Source: an uncultured Clostridia bacterium (GTDB lineage Bacteria; Bacillota; Clostridia; Christensenellales; Borkfalkiaceae). From it: a stretch of 64,000 bases of DNA. This document shows, piece by piece, positions 25,581 to 34,269 of the stretch. The position numbers and the translations under genes are program-made. Under the pieces are notes generated by a model, which was given only the letters and a program-made list of their open reading frames with translations, ran no database searches and was not told the origin of the DNA. The DNA lies in NCBI GenBank assembly GCA_947624965.1, contig CANQMN010000003.1:1-64000 (forward strand), read 5' to 3'. Positions within the stretch are counted from its first letter, which is position 1; every line of letters begins with the position of its first letter.

Positions 25581-26636
25581 ATGAATCTCTACAAGCGCAT
25601 TCTCGACAATCTTCCCACGGCGGCGCTCGTCTTGGACGGGAAACTTCGCGTCCGCTATGCCAACCGCGTATTCCGCGGCTATTTTCATACGGCGGCGGAA
25701 AGGGGAACGCTGCGCGACGTCATCCGCTGCGGCGAGGAGAACTGCGTCTGCGGCGCGGGCGTGCGCTGCGCCTATTGTTCCGTCCGCAATCTCTTTGCGG
25801 ATGCGAAAAAGAACGGCGGGATCGCCTTCCGCAAACTCATCTTGCGGGACGGCGAGGGCGGGAACGTTGCGCTCCGCATCAAGGTCCGCCCGCTCGGGAA
25901 GTTTCTGCTCGGCGTGGTGGACGACGCGTACGAGACGGAGATCGCGCAGGAGATGTACTCCGCGCAGAGCATCCAACAGCGTCTGCTTCCGCCCGCAAAG
26001 GGGACGGGCGTGCCCTATTCGTTCATGTATATCCCCTGCCGCGAGATAGGCGGGGACCTGCCGGACGTGTACGCCGCGGGCGGCGATACGATGGGCTTTC
26101 TCGCCGACGTCTCGGGGAAGGGCATCTCCGCGGGCATGCTCTCCGCCTTCGTCAAGGCGGGATGGGACAGGAGCGAACGCTCCCCCGCGCGGGCGCTTTC
26201 GGGGCTCAACGCGAAGTTTCAGGAACTCAATTTGGACGAGCGTTCCTACGTTACCGCGGCGGCGGTGCGCATCGAGCGCGCGCGGAGCGAGATATGCTAT
26301 TGCGTGGCGGGGCACAACGCGCCCCTTCTTCTCAAAAGCGGGGACGGCATCGACGAGATCGTCATGCAGGCGCCCCCCGTCTCCAACTGGATGCCCGATT
26401 TTTGCTATGAGGACAGGCTCATCGGCTATCGGAGCGGGGACATCCTCGTGCTCCTCACGGACGGCGTCATCGAGAGCCGCAACCGCAAGGGGGAACAGTT
26501 CTCCCTCGAACGGGTGGAGAGCGTGCTCGCGCGCTCGGAGAACGCCGAACGGTTCATCGAGCGGCTGAAAGCCGCGCTCACCGAATTTTGCGGCGAGTTC
26601 TCGGACGATCTTACGGCGATCGCCTTCGACCTGTAA
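25581..26636 (+). CDS. PAS/SpoIIE-type PP2C protein phosphatase
   Basis: 351 aa. Residues about 1-120 form a PAS-like sensor (LPTAALVLDGKLRVRYANRVFRGYF) with an inserted cysteine cluster: C50, C55, C57, C63 and C66. A short linker (SAQSIQQRLLPP) leads to the PPM phosphatase domain with REIGGDLPDVY, FLADVSGKGISAGMLSAF, CVAGHNAPLLL and LLTDGVIESRN. Such proteins usually dephosphorylate anti-sigma antagonists or SpoIIAA-like targets; no partner is nearby. The cysteines could hold a metal, heme or Fe-S sensor. Transcribed with the lipid kinase gene. Confidence 0.88.
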   Translation: MNLYKRILDNLPTAALVLDGKLRVRYANRVFRGYFHTAAERGTLRDVIRCGEENCVCGAGVRCAYCSVRNLFADAKKNGGIAFRKLILRDGEGGNVALRIKVRPLGKFLLGVVDDAYETEIAQEMYSAQSIQQRLLPPAKGTGVPYSFMYIPCREIGGDLPDVYAAGGDTMGFLADVSGKGISAGMLSAFVKAGWDRSERSPARALSGLNAKFQELNLDERSYVTAAAVRIERARSEICYCVAGHNAPLLLKSGDGIDEIVMQAPPVSNWMPDFCYEDRLIGYRSGDILVLLTDGVIESRNRKGEQFSLERVESVLARSENAERFIERLKAALTEFCGEFSDDLTAIAFDL

Positions 26637-26662
26637 AGCCGCGCCGCGCGAATCACGGCATA

Positions 26663-26693
26663 AAAAAATCGCCCCCTTTGGGGCGATTTTTTC
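26663..26693. terminator. Bidirectional intrinsic terminator
   Basis: Stem AAATCGCCCC / GGGGCGATTT (26666-26675 and 26680-26689), loop cttt, with A and T runs on either side. Serves the phosphatase gene and the converging small membrane gene. Confidence 0.9.
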
Positions 26694-26702
26694 GTTTTTC
26701 GC

Positions 26703-26927
26703 TTATTCGAGAATAAGTTTGTTGAACAGAAGCGTCCAGATCGCATCGAGCCAGCCGATGATCAAGCCGCCGAACGTAACGATGATCGCGATGACGACGC
26801 GGACGATGCCGCCCTTCTTCAAAACCGCCGACCAACGGACGAGAAGCTCGACGATCCAGTTGATGAACGGGATGAGGAGCAAAATGACTTGGATCAATCT
26901 GCTTTGGGAATGAAACCACTTATCCAT
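26703..26927 (-). CDS. Small two-helix membrane protein of unknown function
   Basis: 74 aa. MDKWFHSQSR is followed by two hydrophobic helices (about 11-30 and 42-62) separated by a short basic turn (RWSAVLKKGG). It has its own consensus promoter and ribosome-binding site (AAGGAG) and ends at a terminator, so it is a monocistronic gene. The sequence resembles small YqaE-like membrane proteins in layout only; no function can be assigned. Confidence 0.75.
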   Translation of the reverse strand: MDKWFHSQSRLIQVILLLIPFINWIVELLVRWSAVLKKGGIVRVVIAIIVTFGGLIIGWLDAIWTLLFNKLILE

Positions 26928-26959
26928 CTTATATTTCTCCTTTTTTTGATATTACAATC

Positions 26960-26988
26960 ATTCTACACATTCTATGCCGAAATGTCAA
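26960..26988 (-). promoter_or_regulatory. Promoter of the small membrane protein gene
   Basis: Minus strand: TTGACA (26988-26983), 17 bp, TAGAAT (26965-26960), then an AT-rich leader with AAAAAGGAG before ATG 26927. Confidence 0.8.
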
Positions 26989-27036
26989 GTATCTTGCAAA
27001 ATTTTTTTTGTATTTGTCCTATTTTTTCGGATTTTT

Positions 27037-27573
27037 TTACAGGGTCTCCGTTTTGTACGGTTCGCCCGTTTCCACATTCTTCCAAGTGAGACGGCAGCCT
27101 TCCAGCACGAGGTAGGAATGCGGGGAATTTTCCTTGGGAATGGAGACGGATCCGCCGTTCACATAGGTGTAATTCTCCCGCTCCTCGAAGGCGGGGACGT
27201 GGAAGTGTCCGCAGAAGAGAACGTCTCCCTTCCCGAACGTCGCGCAGGGCTTGTGCCCGTGCGTAAAGATCGCCGTCCGCCCGTTCGGGAGGGGGAGAAA
27301 GGCGAGTTCCGCCTCCACGGGAAATTCGAGCACGAGGGAATCCACCTCGCTGTCGCAGTTCCCCTTGATGCAGAGGATGCGGTCTTTGAGCGAATTGAGG
27401 ATCTCCGCACAGCCGAGCGTGGAATACTCCCGCGGGAGCGGGTTTCGCGCGCCGTGATAGAGCAGGTCGCCGAGCAGGATGAGCTTGTCCGCGTTTTCCT
27501 CCGAAAAGCGCGCTTTCAGGAGCGCGCAGTAGTATGCCGAGCCGTGGATATCCGAAGCGATGACGTATTTCAT
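27037..27573 (-). CDS. YfcE-like metallophosphoesterase
   Basis: 178 aa, calcineurin-like fold. Metal ligands are visible in ASDIHGS (D8, H10), LLGDLLYHG, IKGNCDSEVD, FTHGHK and FCGHFHVPA. Relatives hydrolyse small phosphodiesters; the natural substrate is unknown. The ATG overlaps the stop of the upstream HAD gene (ATGA), so both are co-translated. Last gene of the minus-strand cluster that starts with the MDR gene at 30829. Confidence 0.88.
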   Translation of the reverse strand: MKYVIASDIHGSAYYCALLKARFSEENADKLILLGDLLYHGARNPLPREYSTLGCAEILNSLKDRILCIKGNCDSEVDSLVLEFPVEAELAFLPLPNGRTAIFTHGHKPCATFGKGDVLFCGHFHVPAFEERENYTYVNGGSVSIPKENSPHSYLVLEGCRLTWKNVETGEPYKTETL

Positions 27574-28367
27574 TCCTTTACCTCGCTTAAAAGTTCTCTT
27601 ATTTTTTGTACGACGCCCCTGCCGTTGGAGGGCACCGTTCTGCCGACGATGGCTTTGAGCGGGGGATAGCAGTTCTCGGGGACGAACGCCTTGCCGCATT
27701 CCATCAACATCTCGTAGTCGTTCATGTGGTCCCCGAAGGCGACGCACTCCTCCTTTTTGAGGTGAAATTCCTCTTGCAGGAACCTGATCGCCGCGCCCTT
27801 GTTGGCGGTGGGGGAGGAGACGTCGCACCAATCGAACCCGGAGAGGATGGTGCGGAGCGCGGGGAGCCGACGGGGAAGCACGCGGATGCAGTTTTCCGCC
27901 GCGGCGATCCCGTCGTATACGGCGATCTTGCAGATCTCTTCCCGCCCGATGACGCCGTCGAGGCTCTCCACCCGCTTGCAGTTGGTGTAGGCGGCGAAGG
28001 AATAGGTGCGGAACGGCTCCTCGTCGCTCTCGATATAGGCGCAGTTTTCGCCGCACAGCATGGGATAGAGGTTCGGAAGCGCGCGGATCTCGTCCAGCGC
28101 GTTTTTGAGGAGCCCGTCCTCGATCGGGTCGAGATGGAGGGTATGTCCGCCGCGCTTGATGAGCGCGCCGTTTTCGCAGATAAAGACCGCCTTGTCCGCG
28201 ACGGGCGCAAACAGCTTTTTGAGGTTCGCGTACTGTCTCCCGCTCGCGGGCGCGAAGAAAACGCCCCGCTCGTACATCTCTTCCACGAGGGGGAAGATCT
28301 CTTCGGGCAGACGGCGGTCTCCGTCGAGGAGCGTGCCGTCCAAATCGGTCGCGATGAGCTTTATCAT
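27570..28367 (-). CDS. Cof-type HAD-IIB phosphatase
   Basis: 265 aa. Haloacid dehalogenase-type sugar-phosphate or cofactor phosphatase. Motif I is ATDLDGTLL (D8, D10), motif II lies in FFAPASGRQ, and motif IV is VAFGDHMNDYEML. The cap insertion between about 80 and 180 places it in the Cof subfamily. ATG 28367 has GGAGG at proper spacing. Upstream is cardiolipin synthase; downstream overlap with the phosphodiesterase gene is 4 nt. Confidence 0.9.
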   Translation of the reverse strand: MIKLIATDLDGTLLDGDRRLPEEIFPLVEEMYERGVFFAPASGRQYANLKKLFAPVADKAVFICENGALIKRGGHTLHLDPIEDGLLKNALDEIRALPNLYPMLCGENCAYIESDEEPFRTYSFAAYTNCKRVESLDGVIGREEICKIAVYDGIAAAENCIRVLPRRLPALRTILSGFDWCDVSSPTANKGAAIRFLQEEFHLKKEECVAFGDHMNDYEMLMECGKAFVPENCYPPLKAIVGRTVPSNGRGVVQKIRELLSEVKE

Positions 28368-28384
28368 GTCGCCTCCGCGGGCGT

Positions 28385-29782
28385 TCAGATCAGCGGGGAA
28401 AAGGGGAGAAGAAGGGCGCAGAGAAGGCGCTCCTTCGCGGTCTGCGGGGGAACAGGCAAGCCCTGTTCCCATGCGGCGAGAAAGTCCCGCTCCGCGTCCG
28501 CCGCGACCGCGGCGTCCTCGATGAGCGCGGCGCACTCCGCCTGCGTATCCGTGCTGCGCATGTCGAGGTTGTACGAGCCGACGAGAAGATGCGTTCCGTC
28601 CGCGACGGCGGACTTCGCATGCAAAAATCCCGCGGCGTATTCGCGCACCTTCACGCCGTTTGCGGCGAGCTTGCGCGCATGGGCGCGCGTGAGGGCGAAC
28701 ACCGCCCTCTTATCGGGGATATGGGGGATCATCAAACGCACGTCCGCGCCCGCCTGCGCCGCCTCCGCGAGCGCGTCCGAAAGGGAAGCGTGCGGCGCGA
28801 GATAGGGGGTGTTTACATACAGCGTTCTTTGCGCCCCGCGGAAAAATGCGAGGAGAAAGGTCTTTCCCACGCGGTCTCCCCCGTGCGCGTCGTCCGCAAA
28901 GACGGCGCAGGGGATCTTGCCCCCGCCGCCCTCTTCGCGCGGCGGCGGGCTCTTTTGCCACGCGCCGAGGAAGACGTCCGAAAAGGCTTGCGCCGCGTCG
29001 CCGCAGAGGCGCACCGCGCTGTCCTTCCAATGCCCGAAGCGCACCGTCTCGCCGACATATTCGTCCGCTAAATTGATGCCGCCCGTATAGGCGATCTTCC
29101 CGTCGATGACGGCGATCTTGCGGTGGTCGCGGCGGTTGAACGTTTTCCACGGGAATTTCGGTTCGGAAAAGGCGCGCACGCGGACGCCCGCGGCGTTCAT
29201 CTCTTTGCGGAAGGCGCGGGGAAGGGTGAGCGCGCAACCGAAACCGTCGTACAGGAGGCGCACATCCACTCCCGCCCGCGCGCGTTGGGCGAGAAGGGAA
29301 CGGATCTCGTTCCAGAACGCGCCCTCGGCGACGATGTAGTATTCGAGGTAGATATATTTCCTTGCCGCGGCGAGATCGGCGAGAAAGCGCGGGCGCATCG
29401 CCGCCCCGTCGGGGAAATATTCCGCCCGTTCGGCGCGGCAGGCAAACGCGCTTCCGGGCGCGCATAGCGCGGACATGCCCCGCCCGTTTCGCGCGACGGG
29501 GAGATCCCGCGGGGCGTCGTTTCCCCACAAAAGACAGCAGACCGCGCCCGTCCACGGAAGGAGAAGGAGCACGAGAAAGCGCGCCGTCTTGCCCTCGGGC
29601 GAACAGGAAGAGAGGGCGACGGAGAGACCCGTTGCAAAAGAAAAGAGCCGCTCCGCAGCGGCGATCGGCGCGAGCGCGCGCGGGAGCCATACCGTGAGCG
29701 CGATCCCGCCCGCAAGGGTGAGCGTGGCGAGCAAAACGCAGGGGAACAGCTTTCCCGAAAGAAACCGTCGAAATTTCCGCAT
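28385..29782 (-). CDS. cls: Cardiolipin synthase (phospholipase D family)
   Basis: 465 aa. Condenses two phosphatidylglycerols to cardiolipin at the membrane. Two or three N-terminal membrane segments occupy about residues 1-90. Two HKD motifs follow: H220-K222-D227 (HRKIAVIDGKIAYTGGIN) and H388-K390-D395 (HAKSAVADGTHLLVGSYNLD). Length and layout are typical. It precedes the HAD gene by 17 nt. Confidence 0.92.
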   Translation of the reverse strand: MRKFRRFLSGKLFPCVLLATLTLAGGIALTVWLPRALAPIAAAERLFSFATGLSVALSSCSPEGKTARFLVLLLLPWTGAVCCLLWGNDAPRDLPVARNGRGMSALCAPGSAFACRAERAEYFPDGAAMRPRFLADLAAARKYIYLEYYIVAEGAFWNEIRSLLAQRARAGVDVRLLYDGFGCALTLPRAFRKEMNAAGVRVRAFSEPKFPWKTFNRRDHRKIAVIDGKIAYTGGINLADEYVGETVRFGHWKDSAVRLCGDAAQAFSDVFLGAWQKSPPPREEGGGGKIPCAVFADDAHGGDRVGKTFLLAFFRGAQRTLYVNTPYLAPHASLSDALAEAAQAGADVRLMIPHIPDKRAVFALTRAHARKLAANGVKVREYAAGFLHAKSAVADGTHLLVGSYNLDMRSTDTQAECAALIEDAAVAADAERDFLAAWEQGLPVPPQTAKERLLCALLLPFSPLI

Positions 29783-29818
29783 TATGTATGCCGCGGGCAG
29801 CGGAGAGGAGCCGACCGA

Positions 29819-30829
29819 TCAGATGAGAGAGATGATATGCAGTTCGCCCACGTCCTGATCGGGCTCGGAGGAGATGTTTTCAAGCGCCTTGGCGCTCACT
29901 TCCGCGCTGGAAACGTTCGCACGGTACGCGCTCAAATCGATCGCGCCGCTCACGATGAGATTGATGGCGTTTTCAAGGCAGTCCCGCCCGTCGTGCACGC
30001 CGAACACGGAGAGCTCCTTCGTGAGAAGCGCCTCCAAGTTCATGTTCAGCCCCGCGGTCTCACAGCCGCACAGAACGATGCGCTTTTCCCGCGCGCAGAC
30101 GGTAAAGGGCAGGGAGGTCTCGTTTCCCCGCGCGCTCGTAACAAATACGGCGCCGCCCGCAAGCCTGCCGCCCGTGATCTCCGCAACGTTGCCGAGCAGG
30201 GTCTCGTCCTGCAAGAGGGTGTAATAAACGCCGCCCGCGCGGGCGAATTCGAGCCGCTCGGGATAGGCGTCGATGAGAATGGGTGACGCCTGTTCGTAGA
30301 TGAGAAGTTGGCAGATGAGGTTGCCCAAGAGATCCGCCCCGACGACGGCGACGTGCTCGCCCTTTTGCGCGTCGAGCGCGTCCACCGCGCTCTTCGCGAG
30401 GGCGATGTGGTGGAGGAGAAGCGCGCGCTCGTCGCTCACCGAATCGGGCAGGGGGGTCATCTCGTCCTTGCCGACAAAGACGAAATCGCGCAGAAATCCG
30501 TTCCGCGTCCTGCCGCAGACGAGCACCTCGTCCTCCGAGAAATCCTTTTTCGCCGTGCCCGTATCGGGCGCGGGGACATAGGTATGCAGGAGCACGCGCG
30601 TTCCCTTGGGGTAGAGAGAGGCGTCGCCTTCGTCCGCGATGATGCCGACCGCGTACCTTCCCGGGACGAGGGGATACTTCACCTTCGTTTCGCCGCGGTA
30701 GATCGCCGCGTCCACGCCGTTCACGAGCAGTTTCGTGATGCGGACCTTGTATTTTCCCGCTTCGGGCTCGGGGGTGGGCTCTTCCGTCTTGACGAGCGAT
30801 TTCGCCGCGTTGAGTTTCCAGACGTTCAT
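29819..30829 (-). CDS. MDR-superfamily dehydrogenase lacking zinc ligands
   Basis: 336 aa, with the medium-chain dehydrogenase fold. The N-terminal GroES-like part (KVRITKLLVNGVDAAIYRG, YPLVPGRYAVGII) aligns with alcohol dehydrogenases but has V-D in place of the catalytic C-x-x-D and PGRYA in place of PGHE. The nucleotide-binding segment is AVVGADLLGNLICQLL, a modified GxGxxG. It could be a zinc-independent reductase or a non-catalytic homologue; substrate unknown. A promoter TTGCCA-17-TATAAT lies just upstream on the minus strand. Confidence 0.75.
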   Translation of the reverse strand: MNVWKLNAAKSLVKTEEPTPEPEAGKYKVRITKLLVNGVDAAIYRGETKVKYPLVPGRYAVGIIADEGDASLYPKGTRVLLHTYVPAPDTGTAKKDFSEDEVLVCGRTRNGFLRDFVFVGKDEMTPLPDSVSDERALLLHHIALAKSAVDALDAQKGEHVAVVGADLLGNLICQLLIYEQASPILIDAYPERLEFARAGGVYYTLLQDETLLGNVAEITGGRLAGGAVFVTSARGNETSLPFTVCAREKRIVLCGCETAGLNMNLEALLTKELSVFGVHDGRDCLENAINLIVSGAIDLSAYRANVSSAEVSAKALENISSEPDQDVGELHIISLI

Positions 30830-30987
30830 GCGCGCTCCTTCAACAGCAATTTCTGCTTTGTTCTTTCACATTATACCGCAAACAAAGCAATTTGGCAAGC
30901 GTTTTCTCTCAATTCGCGCTCCGCCTCCCGCGCGGCGAAAAAAATGTGCGGGAAAAGGAAGTTTTTTCGTTTGCGCGTCAAAATGAG

Positions 30988-31016
30988 TTGACGAGCGCGC
31001 AAAAAAAGGATATAAT
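30988..31016 (+). promoter_or_regulatory. rpmE promoter
   Basis: TTGACG (30988-30993), 17 bp, TATAAT (31011-31016). The ribosome-binding site GAGGTGA precedes ATG 31056. Confidence 0.8.
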
Positions 31017-31055
31017 AGCGATGTATTTCGGTCAATAGCGAGCGAGGTGAACGGT

Positions 31056-31259
31056 ATGAAATCGGATATTCATCCCAAATATCACGAGGTAACGGTGGTC
31101 TGCGCCTGCGGCGAGACGTTCAAAACGGGCACGACGAAGGACGTGGACGTTCTGAAAGTCGATATTTGCAGCAAGTGCCACCCCTTCTTCACGGGAAGGC
31201 AGAAACTCGTTGATACGGGCGGACGTGTCGATAAGTTCAAGAAAAGATACGGCATCTAA
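31056..31259 (+). CDS. rpmE: 50S ribosomal protein L31 (zinc-binding form)
   Basis: 67 aa. Starts [16 protein letters not shown], the standard L31 N-terminus. Zinc cysteines are kept in CACGETF and [10 protein letters not shown], so this is the C+ form. An in-frame ATG three codons upstream is less likely because of ribosome-binding-site spacing. Confidence 0.96.
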   Translation: MKSDIHPKYHEVTVVCACGETFKTGTTKDVDVLKVDICSKCHPFFTGRQKLVDTGGRVDKFKKRYGI

Positions 31260-31264
31260 CAACA

Positions 31265-31297
31265 TTCAGCCTCGGTCATGCGGAGGCTGTTTTGTTA
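31265..31297 (+). terminator. rpmE terminator
   Basis: CAGCCTC and GAGGCTG form a stem around ggtcatgcg, followed by TTTTGTT. It contains the ATG at 31278, which argues against that codon as start of the next gene. Confidence 0.8.
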
Positions 31298-31331
31298 TCG
31301 CGCCCGTGTACGGGCGCGCGCGAACAGGAAC

Positions 31332-33170
31332 ATGAAGAAAAAGAGCAACAGGACCTATATCGGCGGGCAAGCCGTCATTCAGGGCGTCATGATGCGGGGA
31401 AAAACCGCCATGGCGACGGCGGTGCGCGACGAAAAGGGCGAACTGCAAATAGAGGCAAAGCGCATCACGCCGCCCGAAAAGCGGAAAAAGTGGACGCGCA
31501 TTCCTTTCGTGCGCGGCGTCGTGAATTTCGTCTCCTCCCTCGTGGGGGGGATGCGGGCGCTTCTGCGCAGCTCGGAGGTCGCGATCGCCGACGAGGAGGA
31601 ACCTTCCAAATTCTCCAAATGGATCGCGGAGAAGTGGAAGATCGGCGTGAGCGACATCGTTACCGCCGCGGCGACGGTGTTCGGCGTCGCGCTCGCGGTG
31701 GTGCTCTTCCTCTTCGTGCCCCAACTCATCGCGGACGCCATCGCGGACGCCGCGCCCGCCGTGGGCAAGGGCGTCCTCTACGGGATATGGTATCACCTCA
31801 TCGAGGGGGGATTCCGTCTCGCCGTCTTTATTTTGTACATTCTCTTTACGCTCCTCTTCAAATCCCTCCGCGAGACGTACCGCTACCACGGCGCCGAGCA
31901 CAAGACCATCAACTGCTATGAGTACGGCTATCCGCTCACGGTGGAAAACGTGAAGAAGTGCTCCCGCCTGCACGACAGATGCGGCACGACGTTCATCTTT
32001 ATCGTGCTCATCGTCTCCATTCTCGTGTTTGCGCTCGTCGGCGTGCCGCTCTCGATGTTTTACGAGTGGGCGGGCATCGACGGGTTTCTCGCGAAGCTTC
32101 TCTCTCTTCTCGTAAAACTGCTCCTTCTGCCCGTCGTGGCGGGCGTCTCGTACGAGATCTTGAAACTTCTCGCCCGCTTCCAGTCGCCCGTCGTGTTGCC
32201 CTTCAAGGCACCCGGGTATCTCTTGCAGATGCTCACGACGCAGGAACCGGACGACAGCATGATAGAGTGCGCGATCGCCGCGTTCAACAAGACGCTCGAA
32301 ATGGACGCCGATCCCGAGATCCCCGAAAAATTCTTTGCGACGGAGACCAAGCTCTCCAAATTGCAGAGCGCGTTGAAAAGCGGTTTCCGCGAAAAGAACA
32401 TCGACGAATCGGACGCGGAGTGGATCCTTGCGCTCTCGCTGAACATCCCGCGCAGCGCGCTCTCGGAGGAGCGCGTCGTCAAGCAGACGGAGTGCAGGAA
32501 GATTCTCGACGTGTACGAGGAACGCCTCACGGGCAGACCTCTTTGGTACATCTACGGGGAGACGGAGTTCTACGGCTATCCCTTCAAGGTGGACGAGCGC
32601 GTGCTCATCCCCCGCCCCGAGACGGAGATCCTCGTGCGGCAGGCGGTGGGGGCGCTCCGCGACGGGGACAAGGTTCTCGATCTGTGCACGGGTTGCGGCG
32701 CCATCGCCGTTTCCGTGGCGGCGGAGGCGGCGAAGGATAAGTCCGTGAGCGTGCTCGCGACGGACATCTCGGACGCCGCGCTCGAAGTCGCGCGCGAAAA
32801 CGCGCGCATCAACAAGGCAAACGTTACCTTCCTCAAAAGCGATCTCTTCGAGAGCGTGCGTGGAAGGTTCAATCTCATCACGGCAAATCCTCCCTACGTT
32901 CCCTCGGGCGAGATCGGCGGGTTACAGCGCGAAGTGCGCGATTTCGAGCCCCGTCTTGCGCTGGACGGCGGCGCAGACGGGCTGGATCTCTATCGCAGGA
33001 TCGCCGAAAAGGCTTCCCGCTATGTCGCGCGCGGCGGGCTGCTCATCGTGGAGTGCGGCGAGGGACAGGCGCGCGAGATCGTCAAAATTTTTCAAGCGGC
33101 GCGTTGCGACTACGCGATGATCGTCAAGGATCTCGCGGGCGTGGAACGCTTCGTAAAGATCGGGTTCTGA
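31332..33170 (+). CDS. prmC: DUF1385 membrane protein fused to PrmC release-factor methyltransferase
   Basis: 612 aa in one frame. Residues about 1-310 are DUF1385 (YqhQ-like): [43 protein letters not shown] with four or five membrane helices, ending [14 protein letters not shown]. Residues about 330-612 are PrmC, which methylates the GGQ glutamine of release factors: [24 protein letters not shown] and the catalytic NPPY (519-522). These are usually two adjacent genes between rpmE and prfA. ATG 31332 is used because the earlier ATG at 31278 lies in the rpmE terminator; its ribosome-binding site (AGGA) is close. prfA, the PrmC substrate gene, follows after 1 nt. Confidence 0.93.
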   Translation: MKKKSNRTYIGGQAVIQGVMMRGKTAMATAVRDEKGELQIEAKRITPPEKRKKWTRIPFVRGVVNFVSSLVGGMRALLRSSEVAIADEEEPSKFSKWIAEKWKIGVSDIVTAAATVFGVALAVVLFLFVPQLIADAIADAAPAVGKGVLYGIWYHLIEGGFRLAVFILYILFTLLFKSLRETYRYHGAEHKTINCYEYGYPLTVENVKKCSRLHDRCGTTFIFIVLIVSILVFALVGVPLSMFYEWAGIDGFLAKLLSLLVKLLLLPVVAGVSYEILKLLARFQSPVVLPFKAPGYLLQMLTTQEPDDSMIECAIAAFNKTLEMDADPEIPEKFFATETKLSKLQSALKSGFREKNIDESDAEWILALSLNIPRSALSEERVVKQTECRKILDVYEERLTGRPLWYIYGETEFYGYPFKVDERVLIPRPETEILVRQAVGALRDGDKVLDLCTGCGAIAVSVAAEAAKDKSVSVLATDISDAALEVARENARINKANVTFLKSDLFESVRGRFNLITANPPYVPSGEIGGLQREVRDFEPRLALDGGADGLDLYRRIAEKASRYVARGGLLIVECGEGQAREIVKIFQAARCDYAMIVKDLAGVERFVKIGF

Positions 33171-33171
33171 C

Positions 33172-34233
33172 ATGCTGGAACGGGTAGAGGCGATCGCGAA
33201 GCGGTACGAGGAGCTCACCGCGCTCCTCGGCTCGCCCGAGGCGCTCGCGGACATGGAGACCTACAAAAAACTCTCCAAAGAGCGCGCCGAGCTCGGGGAG
33301 ATCGCGGCGGCGTACGCCGATTACCGCAAGACGGAGCGCGAGATGAACGAAGCGTTCCGCGAGGCGGAGAAGGAGACGGGCGAGATGCGGGAGCTCCTGC
33401 TCGAAGAGGGCTATGCGTGCAAGCGCGCCCTCGAAGAGAAGGAAAGCGCGTTAAAGCTCCTGCTCCTTCCCAAGGACGAAAAGGACGAGCGGAGCTGCAC
33501 GTTGGAGATCCGCGCGAGCGCGGGCGGCGAGGAAGCCGCTCTGTTCGCCTATGAACTGTACCGCATGTATCTCGGCTATTGCGAGAAGAAAAAGTTCCGC
33601 TGGGACGTCGTGGACGTCAACGAGACGGAGCTCGGCGGCATCAAGGAGGCGATCGTCTCCGTCGTCGGCAAGGGGGCGTACGGCAGGCTCAAATACGAGA
33701 GCGGCGTGCACCGCGTCCAGCGCGTTCCCGAGACGGAGTCGCAGGGGCGCATCCACACTTCCACCTGCACCGTCGCGGTCCTTCCGGAGGCGGACGAAGT
33801 GGAAGTCCGCATCGACGAAAAGGACGTGCGCGTCGATCTGTTCCGTTCTTCGGGCGCGGGCGGGCAAAAAGTCAACAAGACGGAGACCGCCATCCGCCTC
33901 ACGCATTTTCCCACGGGCATCGTGGTTACCTGTCAGGACGAGCGCAGCCAGCTCAAAAACAAGGAGAAGGCGTTCCGCGTGCTCCGCGCAAGGCTGTTCG
34001 ACCACTACAATCAAAAGGCGAACTCGGAGGAGGCGGCAAATCGCAGGAGCCTCGTCGGCACGGGGGACAGGAGCGAGCGCATCCGCACCTACAACTTCCC
34101 CCAGAGCCGCATTACCGATCACCGCATCGGGTACAGCCTGCACTCGATGGAGGCGTTTCTTGCGGGCGAGATCGACGAGCTCGTGGACGCGCTCGCGCGG
34201 GCGGACAGGGAAGCGCGCCTGATAGACGAATAA
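33172..34233 (+). CDS. prfA: Peptide chain release factor 1
   Basis: 353 aa. Terminates translation at UAA and UAG. The codon-recognition tripeptide is PET in [15 protein letters not shown], and the catalytic GGQ is at 230-232 in [16 protein letters not shown]. The long N-terminal helical domain (about 1-100) is normal. Starts one nt after the PrmC fusion stop. Confidence 0.97.
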   Translation: MLERVEAIAKRYEELTALLGSPEALADMETYKKLSKERAELGEIAAAYADYRKTEREMNEAFREAEKETGEMRELLLEEGYACKRALEEKESALKLLLLPKDEKDERSCTLEIRASAGGEEAALFAYELYRMYLGYCEKKKFRWDVVDVNETELGGIKEAIVSVVGKGAYGRLKYESGVHRVQRVPETESQGRIHTSTCTVAVLPEADEVEVRIDEKDVRVDLFRSSGAGGQKVNKTETAIRLTHFPTGIVVTCQDERSQLKNKEKAFRVLRARLFDHYNQKANSEEAANRRSLVGTGDRSERIRTYNFPQSRITDHRIGYSLHSMEAFLAGEIDELVDALARADREARLIDE

Positions 34234-34269
34234 CAACGTATTCATTTTTTTACAGATAGAGGTAGCGAT

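Noticed and set aside
24629..25582. 318-codon N-terminal extension of cca
   Set aside because: It would run antisense through the lipid kinase gene and across the shared promoter. The CCA enzyme homology begins at 24628.
30830..31046. tRNA or small RNA in the intergenic region between the MDR gene and rpmE
   Set aside because: Only two divergent promoters and AT-rich DNA are visible; no cloverleaf or terminator was found.
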